Below, piece after piece: positions 16,060-25,814 of a stretch of DNA of 64,000 nt. How positions within the stretch are numbered: the stretch's first letter is position 1; every line of letters starts with the position of its first letter. The notes under the pieces were generated by a model. The model saw only the letters and a program-made list of their open reading frames with translations, was not told the origin of the DNA and ran no database searches. The translations under genes were made by a program, and so were the position numbers. Origin of the DNA: Hoyosella subflava DQS3-9A1. Lineage in GTDB: Bacteria > Actinomycetota > Actinomycetes > Mycobacteriales > Mycobacteriaceae. The stretch lies in NCBI RefSeq assembly GCF_000214175.1, contig NC_015564.1, forward strand, positions 806,001 to 870,000, in the 5' to 3' direction.

Positions 16060-16989
16060 GTGTCCATAGGCATGTATGGATGGACGCCCGGTGAGATGAA
16101 TAATCAGTCGGGCCGGTCGTTCGTAGTAACCGGTGCGAATAGCGGTCTCGGCGCCGTGACTGCCAGGGTGCTTGCAGAGGCCGGTGCCTCGGTAATTCTC
16201 GCGTGCCGGAACACCGATCGGGGCGAGGCAGTCGCCGATCGAATCCGGAAAAGTCAGCCGGAAGCGCAATGTGAAGTGCGCTCCCTCGACCTTGCTGATC
16301 TCAGTTCGGTGTACGCGTTTACGAATGAGTGCCCTCAGATCGATGTCCTGATCAACAATGCAGGCGTGATGGCTGTCCCGAAGACACGCACCAAGGATGG
16401 GTTCGAGATGCAACTCGGCACCAATCATCTGGGTCACTTCGCGCTCACCGGGCTGCTGCTCGACCGGATCACCGACCGGGTTGTGACGGTCTCGAGCGGT
16501 ATGCACCTTATCGGCCGCGTCGATCTGAAGGACCTGAACTGGGAGCGGCGCAAATACCGCAGGTGGCCGGCTTACGCGCAGTCAAAGCTCGCGAATCTCC
16601 TCTTCACCTATGAACTACAGCGGCGTTTCGACGCGGCCGGGTCGGGCATGCGCGCCGTGGCGGCGCACCCCGGCTACGCGTCGACAGGCCTCCAGTCGCA
16701 CACCGGAACCATCCAGGATCGGCTCATGCGGGTAACGAACAAGCTGCTCGCGCAAAGCGCAGAGGGTGGCGCATTGCCAAGTTTGTATGCCGCGACGGCT
16801 CCGAGCCTGCCCGGCGGTAGCTATGTCGGCCCCGCTGGGCGCTTCGAACAGCGTGGCTCGCCCGTGCTCGTCCGCTCGAACAAACGGTCCCGGGATCGTA
16901 CTCTGGCGAAGGGGCTATGGGAGGAGTCGGAGGCGCTCACAGGCGTCGCGTACCGTATTCCTGCCGACACTGGTTCGACGCAGAATTAG
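16060..16989 (+). CDS. SDR-family oxidoreductase (retinol/protochlorophyllide reductase-like)
   Basis: A 309-residue short-chain dehydrogenase with TGANSGLG (near residue 25), NNAG (near residue 100) and the YAQSKLANLLFTYEL active-site segment (Tyr and Lys near residues 178-182). The DGFEMQLGTNHLGHFALT segment is characteristic of the retinol-dehydrogenase/light-independent protochlorophyllide-reductase-like branch. It is a paralogue of the SDR at 40787-41704. The GTG at 16060 is preferred because GAGG lies six bases upstream; ATG codons at 16072 and 16096 are alternatives. It lies divergent from the aldehyde dehydrogenase. The substrate is unknown, probably a hydrophobic alcohol or ketone. 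Confidence 0.87.
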   Translation: MSIGMYGWTPGEMNNQSGRSFVVTGANSGLGAVTARVLAEAGASVILACRNTDRGEAVADRIRKSQPEAQCEVRSLDLADLSSVYAFTNECPQIDVLINNAGVMAVPKTRTKDGFEMQLGTNHLGHFALTGLLLDRITDRVVTVSSGMHLIGRVDLKDLNWERRKYRRWPAYAQSKLANLLFTYELQRRFDAAGSGMRAVAAHPGYASTGLQSHTGTIQDRLMRVTNKLLAQSAEGGALPSLYAATAPSLPGGSYVGPAGRFEQRGSPVLVRSNKRSRDRTLAKGLWEESEALTGVAYRIPADTGSTQN

Positions 16990-17124
16990 TTCGGATGTGA
17001 TTGTGTGATTTCACTGCGGAATCAGGGCTTCGTGGAACACGATATGTGAGGCCCGGTTGTTAATCGCCCTTAGGGGTGAACGGCGGGGTCTCGGCGACGA
17101 AGCCTGGGGTTAGATGGGGAGGCG

Positions 17125-18534
17125 ATGAGGGCGCTGAGCGCGACAGCCGTCACAGCACGGACGGAAACGCACATGTCTACCGATCGACTGCCAACTGGGT
17201 TCGCGGTCCGACTCGATGCGAGGGTCCGGATCGCGGATCGCGGGCTGAGCCTGGTTGCGCCGTTCGGAACCGTTGTTCAGTTGACGCATGCTGAGGCCAC
17301 CATGATCGAGGATGGAGTCCTCGAAGTGGGCGACCACGCTAGTGCCGCGCTTGCGCGCAGGCTGCTCGACCTTGGCGTCGCGCACCCGCGGCCTTCGCGC
17401 GGACCGTCCCGGGCCGAACTCACTGTGGTCATCCCCGTCCACGAGGACACCCATGGCCTCGATCGGTTGCTTGCCGAGCTGGCCGGTGTGGCCGTCATTG
17501 TCGTCGACGATGGATCGTGTGTTCCCGTCGAGCGCACCGGGGTGACGGTGATTCGGCACCAGCAGCCTTTCGGTGCGGCCGCGGCACGAAACACCGGCTT
17601 GCGCGCCGCAACCACCCCTTTCGTGGCGTTTCTTGATCCAGGGGTGGAGCCAGGTTCACTGTGGGCGGAGGCACTGCTCGCGCATTTCGCGGACCCCGAC
17701 GTGGGGCTCGTCGTGCCGCGTCTTTCGCCGCTGCAAAGTCGTCGCCGGTGGATTCAGAGATATGACGCGATGCGCCCGTCGCTGGAGCCAGGGCGCAGAG
17801 AATGCGGGCTGCACCCAGAATCTGCGCCATTCGGCGTTCCGGCATGTGCGCTGGTGGTCCGGCGTAAAGCGCTCATCGCAGCGGGCGGATTCGACGGTGC
17901 GTTCCCCGCGATGAATGGAACTGACGTCTGCTTACGGCTCGTAACCGCAGGCTGGCGGGTCCGCTTTGACCCCGTCGCGGTGGTGCGCAGCGAGGCCCCA
18001 GGGAGTTTCCTGCAGTGGATGACCTCCCGCGCTGTCGCGGGAAGCGCTACCGCGAAGCTGTCCACAACGTTCTCGTGTTCGGGTCGGCTGCCCGTCTGGT
18101 CCCGCGTGTGGCCTGCGATCCTCGGCGTCCTGGTCCTGCTCGGAGTCCGGTCAACGGTGCTGGGTTCACTGGCTCTGGTGCTAGCAGGAGGGGTGCGGCT
18201 CGCGAAGAAAGTCCCTGCCGTGGAGAGCCCCTGGCAGACTGCCGCTACGATGGGGGCCCTCGAGTTCCGAGGCGCCTTCTGGCGGGTGTCTGCGCTGCTC
18301 CTGCGCCACGCCTGGCCGCTGTCCGTTGTTGCCGCGCTCCTCTCCAAACGCGCCCGCACGGCCTTGGTGGCCGTCGCTGTCGCAGAGGGGGTATGTGACT
18401 GGTTCTCGCGCAAAGACACCGATCAGCGCATTGACTTGCCGCGGTACATACTGTTGCGGCGGATCGACGATGCTGCCTTCGGCTTCGGTGCGCTGCAGGG
18501 ATATCTCGAAGTCAGGAACCAGCGGGGGCACTAG
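17125..18534 (+). CDS. mftF: Mycofactocin-system-type glycosyltransferase
   Basis: A protein of up to 469 residues. The N-terminal 90 residues (LPTGFAVRLDARVRI, then a Leu/Thr-Ala-Glu-Ala region) and the following family-2 glycosyltransferase domain (TVVIPVHEDTHGLDRLL, then IVVDDGS, then AAARNTGLRAA) match my recall of MftF, which adds a beta-1,4-glucan tail to the redox cofactor mycofactocin. Hydrophobic segments near residues 330-350 and 390-420 suggest membrane attachment. The start is ATG 17125 (GGGGAGG two bases upstream) or ATG 17173. No mftA-E genes are in this window, so it is separated from the usual cluster or is a paralogue. Its 3' end overlaps the convergent AraC gene by 23 bases. 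Confidence 0.72.
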   Translation: MRALSATAVTARTETHMSTDRLPTGFAVRLDARVRIADRGLSLVAPFGTVVQLTHAEATMIEDGVLEVGDHASAALARRLLDLGVAHPRPSRGPSRAELTVVIPVHEDTHGLDRLLAELAGVAVIVVDDGSCVPVERTGVTVIRHQQPFGAAAARNTGLRAATTPFVAFLDPGVEPGSLWAEALLAHFADPDVGLVVPRLSPLQSRRRWIQRYDAMRPSLEPGRRECGLHPESAPFGVPACALVVRRKALIAAGGFDGAFPAMNGTDVCLRLVTAGWRVRFDPVAVVRSEAPGSFLQWMTSRAVAGSATAKLSTTFSCSGRLPVWSRVWPAILGVLVLLGVRSTVLGSLALVLAGGVRLAKKVPAVESPWQTAATMGALEFRGAFWRVSALLLRHAWPLSVVAALLSKRARTALVAVAVAEGVCDWFSRKDTDQRIDLPRYILLRRIDDAAFGFGALQGYLEVRNQRGH

Positions 18535-19555
18535 TGCGCTCTGGCGCGGCGCGGAACGTGCCGGGACTGTTGCCGGTCCAGCGTTTGAACGCACGCCGGA
18601 ACGCGCTTGGTTCGGAGAAGCCGAGCGCGGCCGATATCTGATTCGTCGAGTCGCCGCGTCGCAGCCGCAGCAGCGCGGCATCGCACAGCACCTCTTGGCG
18701 CAGTTGGTTGACTGACGTTCCCTCGGCTCGCAGCAGGCGGCGGAGGTGAGATTCACTCATTGACAACCGCTCCGCGATCGTCGTGGCGTCGGGGATTCCT
18801 CCCGCAACGCCCCGCTCCAGCATTCTTCGGACCTTCGTGGTCAGCGGTGTCTTGCCCGTCGGCTCGCTGAAGAGCACCGCGGGGGAGTTGCGCAGGAATT
18901 CGCGGAGGGTGTTTTCGGTCTGTACGACGGGGGACTGCAGCGTCTCGCGGTCAAAGAGGATCGTGGCTGCGGGGGCACTGAAGTGAGGCGCGACGCCGTA
19001 GAGATTGCGGTAGAACCGCGGCTCAAAGTCCTCAGGTGCGCTGTGCGGCAGGCTGACACTCAGTGGCGTGATCGCACGGCCGATGAGCCAGCTGGAGAAA
19101 CGGTGTATCAGCAGGAAAGCCAGTTCGATCAGCAGCTGGGTGACCTGGTCTGGGGCGCGGCCCCGCAGGTCGAGGACCAGCGTGCCTGACTCGCCCGGCT
19201 CGCTGTGAAAGCGGAAGTCGATAGGTGTCATCGCGGGCAGCGCGGGCAGCGAGGACATCATGCGCTTCAGCGCGTGCTCAAGGTCTGGAGCGTGAATCAG
19301 CGCGAACGTGACCAGGCGAAACGAGCCTCGCGGGACGGGGGCGGCTCCCAGTCCGCCGAGTTCATCACCGGTGATCGTCCACACGGCCTGCGTGAAGGCG
19401 GTCGCCTGCTCGGGGGTGACCCTGGAGTCGGGATCCGTCAGGAGGGCAGGGCGTATGCCTGCCGCCCGCAATGCTGGTTCCAGGTCGATACCGCGCCGAT
19501 CCGCGGCGCGGATGGTGCGGGCGACGTAGTCAGTGGGTATAGGCCGTTTCATCAT
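18512..19555 (-). CDS. AraC-family transcriptional regulator (OruR/ArgR-like)
   Basis: A 347-residue regulator. The N-terminal 200 residues form an arabinose-binding-like domain of the type in the AraC regulators of lipid and ornithine catabolism. The C-terminal AraC helix-turn-helix covers about residues 245-335 (ATTIAERLSMSESHLRRLLR, then ISAALGFSEPSAFRRAFKRW). ATG 19555 is chosen over the upstream GTG, although neither has a strong ribosome site. It is divergent from the acyl-CoA dehydrogenase at 19713 with about 157 bases between, so it probably controls that gene. Confidence 0.87.
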   Translation of the reverse strand: MMKRPIPTDYVARTIRAADRRGIDLEPALRAAGIRPALLTDPDSRVTPEQATAFTQAVWTITGDELGGLGAAPVPRGSFRLVTFALIHAPDLEHALKRMMSSLPALPAMTPIDFRFHSEPGESGTLVLDLRGRAPDQVTQLLIELAFLLIHRFSSWLIGRAITPLSVSLPHSAPEDFEPRFYRNLYGVAPHFSAPAATILFDRETLQSPVVQTENTLREFLRNSPAVLFSEPTGKTPLTTKVRRMLERGVAGGIPDATTIAERLSMSESHLRRLLRAEGTSVNQLRQEVLCDAALLRLRRGDSTNQISAALGFSEPSAFRRAFKRWTGNSPGTFRAAPERTSAPAGS

Positions 19556-19712
19556 GGGGTGCAACTCGTGAGCGAAATGGTCACACCCCACTCTATGTGA
19601 TCGTTTCGGTCATAGACTTCGCACGGCTTGGTCCTCGAATTTGTCATACCCGCGACGTACTGTTACAGCTGACGGCCGTATGGTCTGAACCGTATCGAAG
19701 GAGATCTTCAGC

Positions 19713-20855
19713 GTGGAACGCTCCCTCTTCACCCCCGAACAGATCATGTTTCGTGATTCGTTTCGGGCATTCCTGAAAGAGCACGTCGCACCACACCACG
19801 AGCAGTGGGAAAAGGACGAAATCGTCCCGCGGGATCTGTGGGTGGAGGCAGGCAAGCTCGGCTTCCTCGGCACCGCTGTCGAAGAAAAGTACGGGGGCGG
19901 TGGCGATCCAGACTTCCGTTTCAACGCAATCGTGTCTGAGGAGACAACCCGGGGCGGGTATAGCGGCGTCGGGTTCATGCTGCACAACGATGTCGTTCAG
20001 CCCTACCTGACGGAACTCGCGACCGAGGAGCAGAAGCAGCGCTGGCTGCCAGGTTTTGTTTCCGGCGAGATCATCACCGCCATCGCAATGACTGAACCTG
20101 GCACTGGTTCGGATTTGCAGGGCATCAAAACGACTGCCAAAAAAGACGGTAACGACTGGATTCTCAACGGATCGAAGACTTTCATCACGAACGGGATCAA
20201 CGCTGATCTTGTGATCGTGGTGGCCCGGACGAACCCCGATGCGGGTGCGCAGGGCTTCAGCCTGCTCGTCGTCGAACGCGGCATGGAAGGGTTCGAGCGC
20301 GGCCGTAACCTCGACAAGGTCGGCCTGAAGGCGCAGGATACTGCTGAACTGCACTTCAACAACGTTCGGATACCCGCTGAGAACCTCCTCGGTGAAGAAG
20401 GTATGGGCTTCATTTACCTGATGAAGAACCTCCCGCAAGAGCGTCTCTCCATCGCAGTGGTCGCTGCCGCGGCGATGGAAAGCTGCCTCGCGATGACGAT
20501 CGAGTACTGCCGCGATCGTAAGGCGTTCGGCCGGAACATCGGCGCGTTCCAGAACACTCGCTTCGTGCTCGCTGAACTTGCCACCGAGACTCAGATGGTG
20601 CGTCTCGCTGTGGACAAGTACATCGAAATGCTGAACGAGAAGACGCTGACCGTTCAGGACGCCGCCATGATCAAGTGGTGGTCTACCGAACTGCAGACCA
20701 AGCTCATCGATCGCTGCGTCCAGCTGCACGGTGGGTACGGCTACATGCGTGAATACCCCATCGCTAAAGCCTTCCTTGATTCCCGCGTGCAGACCATTTA
20801 CGGCGGGACGACCGAGATCATGAAGGAAATCATCGGCCGCTCACTGAATCTCTGA
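19713..20855 (+). CDS. Acyl-CoA dehydrogenase (FadE family)
   Basis: A 380-residue flavoprotein of standard length that catalyses the first, alpha-beta desaturating, step of beta-oxidation. It shows ITAIAMTEPGTGSDL (FAD/substrate loop, near residue 124), RKAFGRNIGAFQ (near residue 270), LHGGYGYMREYP and YGGTTEIMKE with the catalytic Glu at residue 368. The GTG start is nine bases behind AAGGAG. It precedes convergent dapC (15-base overlap) and the fadA-fadB genes, and lies divergent from an AraC regulator. The chain-length preference is not visible from sequence; long chain is likely. Confidence 0.92.
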   Translation: MERSLFTPEQIMFRDSFRAFLKEHVAPHHEQWEKDEIVPRDLWVEAGKLGFLGTAVEEKYGGGGDPDFRFNAIVSEETTRGGYSGVGFMLHNDVVQPYLTELATEEQKQRWLPGFVSGEIITAIAMTEPGTGSDLQGIKTTAKKDGNDWILNGSKTFITNGINADLVIVVARTNPDAGAQGFSLLVVERGMEGFERGRNLDKVGLKAQDTAELHFNNVRIPAENLLGEEGMGFIYLMKNLPQERLSIAVVAAAAMESCLAMTIEYCRDRKAFGRNIGAFQNTRFVLAELATETQMVRLAVDKYIEMLNEKTLTVQDAAMIKWWSTELQTKLIDRCVQLHGGYGYMREYPIAKAFLDSRVQTIYGGTTEIMKEIIGRSLNL

Positions 20856-22043
20856 GGCGACGCCAGAGTGATTAGCCGGATCCTCCGCGAGGCGCGCCAA
20901 GCGCTTCGCGGCTTCCTCAAGGACCTGGTGCTGTTTGCAGAAGGCAAACCGCACCAGGTGCTTCCAGCTTGCGCTGTCGGCAGCGTCAGTGAAGGCGCTG
21001 ACCGGGACCGCGGCAACGCCGATGCTGCCCGGCAGTGTCCTGCAGAACGTGGCCGCGTCGGTGTAGCCGAGGGGGCGTGGATCCGCGCAGATGAAGTAGG
21101 TACCGTCACTGGTGTGCGGAACAAGTCCCGCTGTGCTGAGAGAGCGGGCCAGAACATCGCGTTTTCCCTGCAGTGTGGTTCGATGCTGGGCCACCCAGGG
21201 AAGCTGCGTGCGCAGTGCGGTCGCCACGGCTGGCTGGAAGGGTCCACCGCCAACGAACGTGAGGAATTGCTTGGCCGCGCGCACCGCGCCGACAAGGTTG
21301 CGGGGCCCGCATACCCAGCCGATTTTCCACCCGGTGACACTGAAGGTCTTGCCGGCGCTGGACACGGCGAGGGTGCGTTCGCGCATCCCCGGCAGGCTGG
21401 CGAGTGGCGTGTGCACGCGGCCGTCGAACAGAAGGTGCTCGTACACCTCGTCGCAAACGACGATGAGGTCGTTGTCAATCGCAATTTCCGCGATTGCCGC
21501 AAGGTCGGGTGCGGGGAGCACCGTGCCAGTGGGGTTATGCGGCGAGTTCACAACCAGGACCTTCGTGTCCGGGGTGACGGCCTCGCGCAGCGAATCAAGG
21601 TCGAGCGTGAATCCGCGGCCGTTCGGGACAAGTCTGGCGCTGCGGTGCCGGGCTCCCGCCAGGGCGACGGCAGCGGCGTACGAGTCGTAGTACGGCTCGA
21701 TCAGCACAACCTCGTCGCCACGCTCGACGAGCGCAAGCAGAGACGCGGTGAGGGCTTCGGTCGCGCCGACGGTAACGAGAACCTCACCGTCTGGGTCGTA
21801 AATAGTCCCGTAGCGCCCCTCGCGGTCGGCGGAAATCGCTTCCCGCAGGGCCAGAACGCCCGCGCCCGGCGGGTACTGATTGAAACCGCCGGTGATCGCG
21901 TCGCACGCTGCGGTCAAAAGCTCAGCTGGCCCGTCCTCATCGGGGAATCCCTGCCCCAGATTGATGGCATCATGACACACAGCCAATTCGGTCATTTCGG
22001 CGAAGATCGTCGTCCGGAATGGTTCAAGGCGGGGCACCAGCAT
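20841..22043 (-). CDS. dapC: PLP-dependent aminotransferase, probable N-succinyldiaminopimelate aminotransferase
   Basis: A 400-residue class I aminotransferase. It shows the N-terminal [13 protein letters not shown] segment, [11 protein letters not shown] (the conserved Asn-Pro-Thr-Gly), CDEVYEHL (Asp and Tyr that contact PLP) and [16 protein letters not shown] with the PLP-binding Lys. The start at 22043 is chosen because the first conserved residues follow it directly. A homologue in the same place beside fadA and fadB in M. tuberculosis is named dapC, for lysine/diaminopimelate synthesis. The related methionine and kynurenine aminotransferases have similar sequences, so the substrate is inferred from synteny. 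It is divergent from fadA with 75 bases between. Confidence 0.83.
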   Translation of the reverse strand: MLVPRLEPFRTTIFAEMTELAVCHDAINLGQGFPDEDGPAELLTAACDAITGGFNQYPPGAGVLALREAISADREGRYGTIYDPDGEVLVTVGATEALTASLLALVERGDEVVLIEPYYDSYAAAVALAGARHRSARLVPNGRGFTLDLDSLREAVTPDTKVLVVNSPHNPTGTVLPAPDLAAIAEIAIDNDLIVVCDEVYEHLLFDGRVHTPLASLPGMRERTLAVSSAGKTFSVTGWKIGWVCGPRNLVGAVRAAKQFLTFVGGGPFQPAVATALRTQLPWVAQHRTTLQGKRDVLARSLSTAGLVPHTSDGTYFICADPRPLGYTDAATFCRTLPGSIGVAAVPVSAFTDAADSASWKHLVRFAFCKQHQVLEEAAKRLARLAEDPANHSGVASEIQ

Positions 22044-22117
22044 CCCGACACTGTAACCGGAATCTCCGCCCTGGACAGGGGTGCGGGAACCATCGCAATA
22101 GAAAGGAAGATGCACTC

Positions 22118-23338
22118 GTGACCACAAACAGCGAGGCATTCATCTACGAGGCAATTCGCACGCCCCGTGGCAAAGGAAAGGCGAACGGCTCGCTCCACAG
22201 CGTCAAGCCGATCTCGCTCGTGGTTGGCTTGATCGATGAGCTGCGCCGCCGGTTCCCGGATCTCGATGAGAGCCGCATTTCCGACCTCATTCTCGGCTGC
22301 GTGACGCCAGTCGGCGACCAGGGCGCGGACATCGCGCGTACCGCGGTGCTCGCCGCGGGCATGCCAGACACCGTCGGCGGGGTGCAGATCAACCGTTTCT
22401 GCGCCTCAGGCCTCGAGGCTGTCAACATGGCTGCGCAGAAGGTCCGTTCCGGCTGGGACGAAATGGTTGTCGCGGGCGGCATCGAGTCGATGTCCCGCGT
22501 CCCAATGGCATCGGACGGCGGCGCGTGGGCCATGGACCCCGCGACCTCATTCGACACCTACTTCGTTCCCCAGGGCATCAGCGCGGACCTCATCGCGACG
22601 CTCGAGGGCTTCAGCCGCGACGACGTCGACGCCTACGCGGTGCGCTCACAGGACCTCGCCGCTAAGGCCTGGTCAGGGGGCTACTTCGCCAAGTCGGTCG
22701 TGCCGGTGAAGGACCAGAACGGTCTCACCATCCTTGACTACGACGAGCACATGCGTCCCGGCACAACCGCCGAGAACCTCGCTGGGCTCAAGCCATCGTT
22801 TGCTGGCATGGGCGAAATGGGCGGCTTCGACGCTGTCGCGCTGCAGAAGTTCCACCAGGTCGAGAAGATCAACCACGTGCATCACGGCGGCAACTCGTCG
22901 GGCATCGTCGACGGTGCTGCCCTTGTCCTCGTCGGAACAGAGCAGGCAGGCAAGGACCTCGGCCTCACCCCGCGTGCACGCATCGTTGCGACCGCCACAA
23001 GTGGCGCCGACTCGACGATCATGCTCACCGGGCCGACCCCGGCATCGGAGAAGGCGCTGGCCAACGCTGGCCTGACCGCCGACGATATTGATCTCTTCGA
23101 GATCAACGAAGCGTTCGCCTCGGTTGTTCTGAAGTACCAGAAGGACCTGAAGATTCCGGACGAGAAGCTCAACGTCAACGGTGGCGCGATCGCAATGGGC
23201 CACCCGCTCGGTGCGACCGGCGCGATGGTTCTCGGCACCATGGTCGACGAACTCGAGCGTCGTGACGCTCGCCGTGCGCTCGTCACCCTTTGCATCGGTG
23301 GCGGCATGGGTGTCGCGACCATCATCGAACGCGTCTGA
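22118..23338 (+). CDS. fadA: Acetyl-CoA acyltransferase (beta-ketothiolase)
   Basis: A 406-residue thiolase that performs the last step of beta-oxidation. The nucleophile Cys lies in [13 protein letters not shown] near residue 92, the His in [11 protein letters not shown] near residue 363, and the second Cys in LCIGGGMG near residue 393. The GTG start has AAAGGAAG eight bases upstream; earlier in-frame codons fall in the divergent promoter. It is 40 bases ahead of fadB and forms a two-gene operon that should make the FadAB trifunctional complex. Confidence 0.95.
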   Translation: MTTNSEAFIYEAIRTPRGKGKANGSLHSVKPISLVVGLIDELRRRFPDLDESRISDLILGCVTPVGDQGADIARTAVLAAGMPDTVGGVQINRFCASGLEAVNMAAQKVRSGWDEMVVAGGIESMSRVPMASDGGAWAMDPATSFDTYFVPQGISADLIATLEGFSRDDVDAYAVRSQDLAAKAWSGGYFAKSVVPVKDQNGLTILDYDEHMRPGTTAENLAGLKPSFAGMGEMGGFDAVALQKFHQVEKINHVHHGGNSSGIVDGAALVLVGTEQAGKDLGLTPRARIVATATSGADSTIMLTGPTPASEKALANAGLTADDIDLFEINEAFASVVLKYQKDLKIPDEKLNVNGGAIAMGHPLGATGAMVLGTMVDELERRDARRALVTLCIGGGMGVATIIERV

Positions 23339-23377
23339 CCTGATCCCCGGAATTTCCTCGAAAGGCAAGTAATCACG

Positions 23378-25537
23378 ATGAGTGAAAGCAACTTGATTGC
23401 GTGGGAGCAGGACGGCGACGGCATCGTCACGCTCACCATGGATGACCCCACCCAGGGCGCCAACACGATGAACGAGCTCTTCGGCCGCTCCTTCCAGGAG
23501 ACCGTTGAGCGCCTGGTCGCAGAGAAGGACACCATCACCGGTGTTGTCCTGACCTCTGCCAAGAAGACGTTTTTCGCGGGCGGCAACCTTGACGACCTGA
23601 TCAAGGTGCAGCCAGAGGACGCCGAGAAGGTTTACAACCAGGTTGCTGACCTGGCGAAAGGCTTCCGTGCTCTCGAAACTCTCGGCAAGCCAGTAGTTGC
23701 GGCGATCAACGGCGCGGCACTCGGTGGCGGCCTGGAGCTGGCGCTCGCGACGCACTACCGCATCGCGGCCAACGTCAAGGGCTCGCAGATCGGTCTGCCT
23801 GAGGTGTCGCTCGGTCTGCTGCCAGGTGGCGGCGGCATCGTCCGCACTGTCCGGCTGCTCGGCCTGCAGAACGCGCTGATGCAGGTGCTCCTGCAGGGGC
23901 AGCGTCACCGTCCGGAGAAGGCGAAAGAGATCGGCCTCGTCAACGAACTTGTCGATTCCATCGACGAGCTGGTGCCGGCCGCGAAGGCCTGGATCAAGGC
24001 CAACCCTGAGGCGCAGCAGCCGTGGGACGTCAAGGGCTTCCGGATCCCCGGCGGCACCCCGTCGAACCCGAAGTTCGCGCAGATGCTCCCGGCGTTCCCC
24101 GCGAACCTGCGCAAGCAGATCAAGGGTGCCCCGATGCCTGCTCCGCGCGCGATCATGGCAGCGGCAGTAGAGGGCTCGCAGGTCGATATCGACAATGCGG
24201 CGAAGATCGAGCACCGCTACTTCGTGGAACTTGCCACCGGGCAGGTCGCGAAGAACATGACGCAGGCTTTCTTCTTCGACCTGCAAGCCATCAACAATGG
24301 TCGTTCGCGCCCAGATGGTATCGAGCGGCGTGAGATCAAGAAGGTCGGTGTTATCGGTGCCGGCATGATGGGTGCCGGTATCGCTTACGTTTCCGCCAAG
24401 GCCGGTATGGATGTCGTCCTCAAGGACGTCACCATCGAAGCCGCAGAAAAGGGCAAGGCGTACTCCGAAGCGATTGAGGCTAAGGCGCTTTCCCGCGGCA
24501 AGACCACGGAAGAGAAGTCGAAGGTGCTGCTCGACCGGATCACGCCCAGTGCTGATGCCGCCGACTTCGCTGGCGTCGACTTCGTTATCGAAGCCGTGTT
24601 CGAGAACCCTGATCTGAAGAACAAGGTCTTCCAGGAAATCGAGGACATCGTCGATTCGGACGCCGTCCTCGGATCCAACACGTCGACACTTCCGATCACG
24701 GGCCTGGCTCAGGGTGTGAAGCGTCAGGAAGACTTCATCGGCATCCACTTCTTCTCGCCTGTGGACAAGATGCCGCTGGTCGAGATCATCAAGGGTGAAA
24801 AGACGTCAGACGAGGCGCTGGCCCGCGTGTTCGACTACACCCTCGCGATCAAGAAGACCCCGATCGTGGTGAACGACAGCCGCGGCTTCTTCACGTCGCG
24901 CGTCATCGGTATGTTCATCAACGAAGCCATCAAGATGCTTGAAGAGGGCATCGAGCCCGCAACGATCGAGCAGGCAGGGCTGCAGGCCGGTTACCCGGCT
25001 GCACCATTGCAACTGTCCGATGAGCTGAACTTCCAGACGATGCAGAAGATCTTCAACGAGACCCTGGAGGCCGCTAAGGCTGAGGGTAAAGAGATCGATG
25101 ACGCTGCAATCGCATCCGGCCGGGTTATCGACAAGATGATCGGCGAGTTCGAGCGCACCGGCAAGTCCGGCGGCGCTGGCTTCTATGACTATGCGGACGG
25201 CAAGCGGGCCGGCATCTGGCCGGGTCTCCGCGAGACGTTTAAGTCGTCGCCAGAACTTGAAGTTCCGCTCAAGGATCTGAGCGAGCGCATGATGTTCGCT
25301 GAGGCGCTCGAGACAGTGAAGTGCTTCGACGAGGGCGTCCTGATGACGCACGCAGACGCCAACATCGGTTCGATCTTTGGCATTGGCTTCCCCGCCTGGA
25401 CCGGTGGTGTCATCCAGTTCATCAAGGGCTACGAGGGTGGCGTTGACGGCTTCATCAAGCGCTCTGAGGAGCTAGCCGCCAAGTACGGCAACCGATTCAC
25501 CCCGCACCCCCGCCTGAAGGAGATCGTCACTAAGTAG
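23378..25537 (+). CDS. fadB: Fatty acid oxidation multienzyme (enoyl-CoA hydratase/3-hydroxyacyl-CoA dehydrogenase)
   Basis: A 719-residue fusion. The N-terminal crotonase domain (residues 1-210) contains AINGAALGGGLELALA and GLPEVSLGLLPGGGG with the catalytic acids. A linker leads to the 3-hydroxyacyl-CoA dehydrogenase with GVIGAGMMGAGIAYVSAKAG (NAD site, near residue 325), SNTSTLPI, GIHFFSPVDKMPLVEII with the catalytic His, and a C-terminal helical domain. It is the alpha subunit partner of FadA. The ATG lies behind a weak GAAAGG. A strong terminator follows at 25569. Codon use is highly biased, which suggests high expression. Confidence 0.96.
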   Translation: MSESNLIAWEQDGDGIVTLTMDDPTQGANTMNELFGRSFQETVERLVAEKDTITGVVLTSAKKTFFAGGNLDDLIKVQPEDAEKVYNQVADLAKGFRALETLGKPVVAAINGAALGGGLELALATHYRIAANVKGSQIGLPEVSLGLLPGGGGIVRTVRLLGLQNALMQVLLQGQRHRPEKAKEIGLVNELVDSIDELVPAAKAWIKANPEAQQPWDVKGFRIPGGTPSNPKFAQMLPAFPANLRKQIKGAPMPAPRAIMAAAVEGSQVDIDNAAKIEHRYFVELATGQVAKNMTQAFFFDLQAINNGRSRPDGIERREIKKVGVIGAGMMGAGIAYVSAKAGMDVVLKDVTIEAAEKGKAYSEAIEAKALSRGKTTEEKSKVLLDRITPSADAADFAGVDFVIEAVFENPDLKNKVFQEIEDIVDSDAVLGSNTSTLPITGLAQGVKRQEDFIGIHFFSPVDKMPLVEIIKGEKTSDEALARVFDYTLAIKKTPIVVNDSRGFFTSRVIGMFINEAIKMLEEGIEPATIEQAGLQAGYPAAPLQLSDELNFQTMQKIFNETLEAAKAEGKEIDDAAIASGRVIDKMIGEFERTGKSGGAGFYDYADGKRAGIWPGLRETFKSSPELEVPLKDLSERMMFAEALETVKCFDEGVLMTHADANIGSIFGIGFPAWTGGVIQFIKGYEGGVDGFIKRSEELAAKYGNRFTPHPRLKEIVTK

Positions 25538-25568
25538 CCGATCACTCAGCAGTGCGAATCGAGGAGTC

Positions 25569-25600
25569 TGACCTCCGGTATCCGGAGGTCAGGCTCTTTG
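25569..25600 (+). terminator. Rho-independent terminator after fadAB
   Basis: TGACCTCCG and CGGAGGTCA form a perfect 9-base stem around a 5-base loop at 25569-25591. A pyrimidine-rich GGCTCTTTGC tail follows. It ends the fadA-fadB transcript. Confidence 0.85.
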
Positions 25601-25651
25601 CTCGTATGAAGCGAGAATGCTCCGCACGATAGGTACCGGATTTACACCCAC

Positions 25652-25664
25652 GTACCATCGGTAC
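25652..25664. promoter_or_regulatory. GTAC-rich palindrome upstream of the carotenoid oxygenase
   Basis: GTACC-ATC-GGTAC is a perfect palindrome, and further GTAC words lie at 25633, 25681 and 25693. The whole 277-base gap is AT-richer than the genes. It may be an operator cluster; the regulator is unknown. Confidence 0.35.
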
Positions 25665-25814
25665 AGATCTGCCTCAGAAATGTACAGTTCGTACGCGGTG
25701 CAGAGAAAAGGTCCCGCCCCTCCAGCCAAATTAGTGACAACACGTTGCAGAACGTCTGCGCTCAGCGCATGCTGTGTGTTGTATGTCACTTTTGCGTCCA
25801 AGCTGGAGTAGCCG

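Noticed and set aside
20868-22121. 417-codon plus-strand frame
   Set aside because: It is antisense to dapC, which has all PLP-site motifs.
22673-24748. 691-codon open frame on the minus strand
   Set aside because: It is antisense to fadA/fadB, whose domains and motifs are complete; strong codon bias of those genes removes stops on the other strand.
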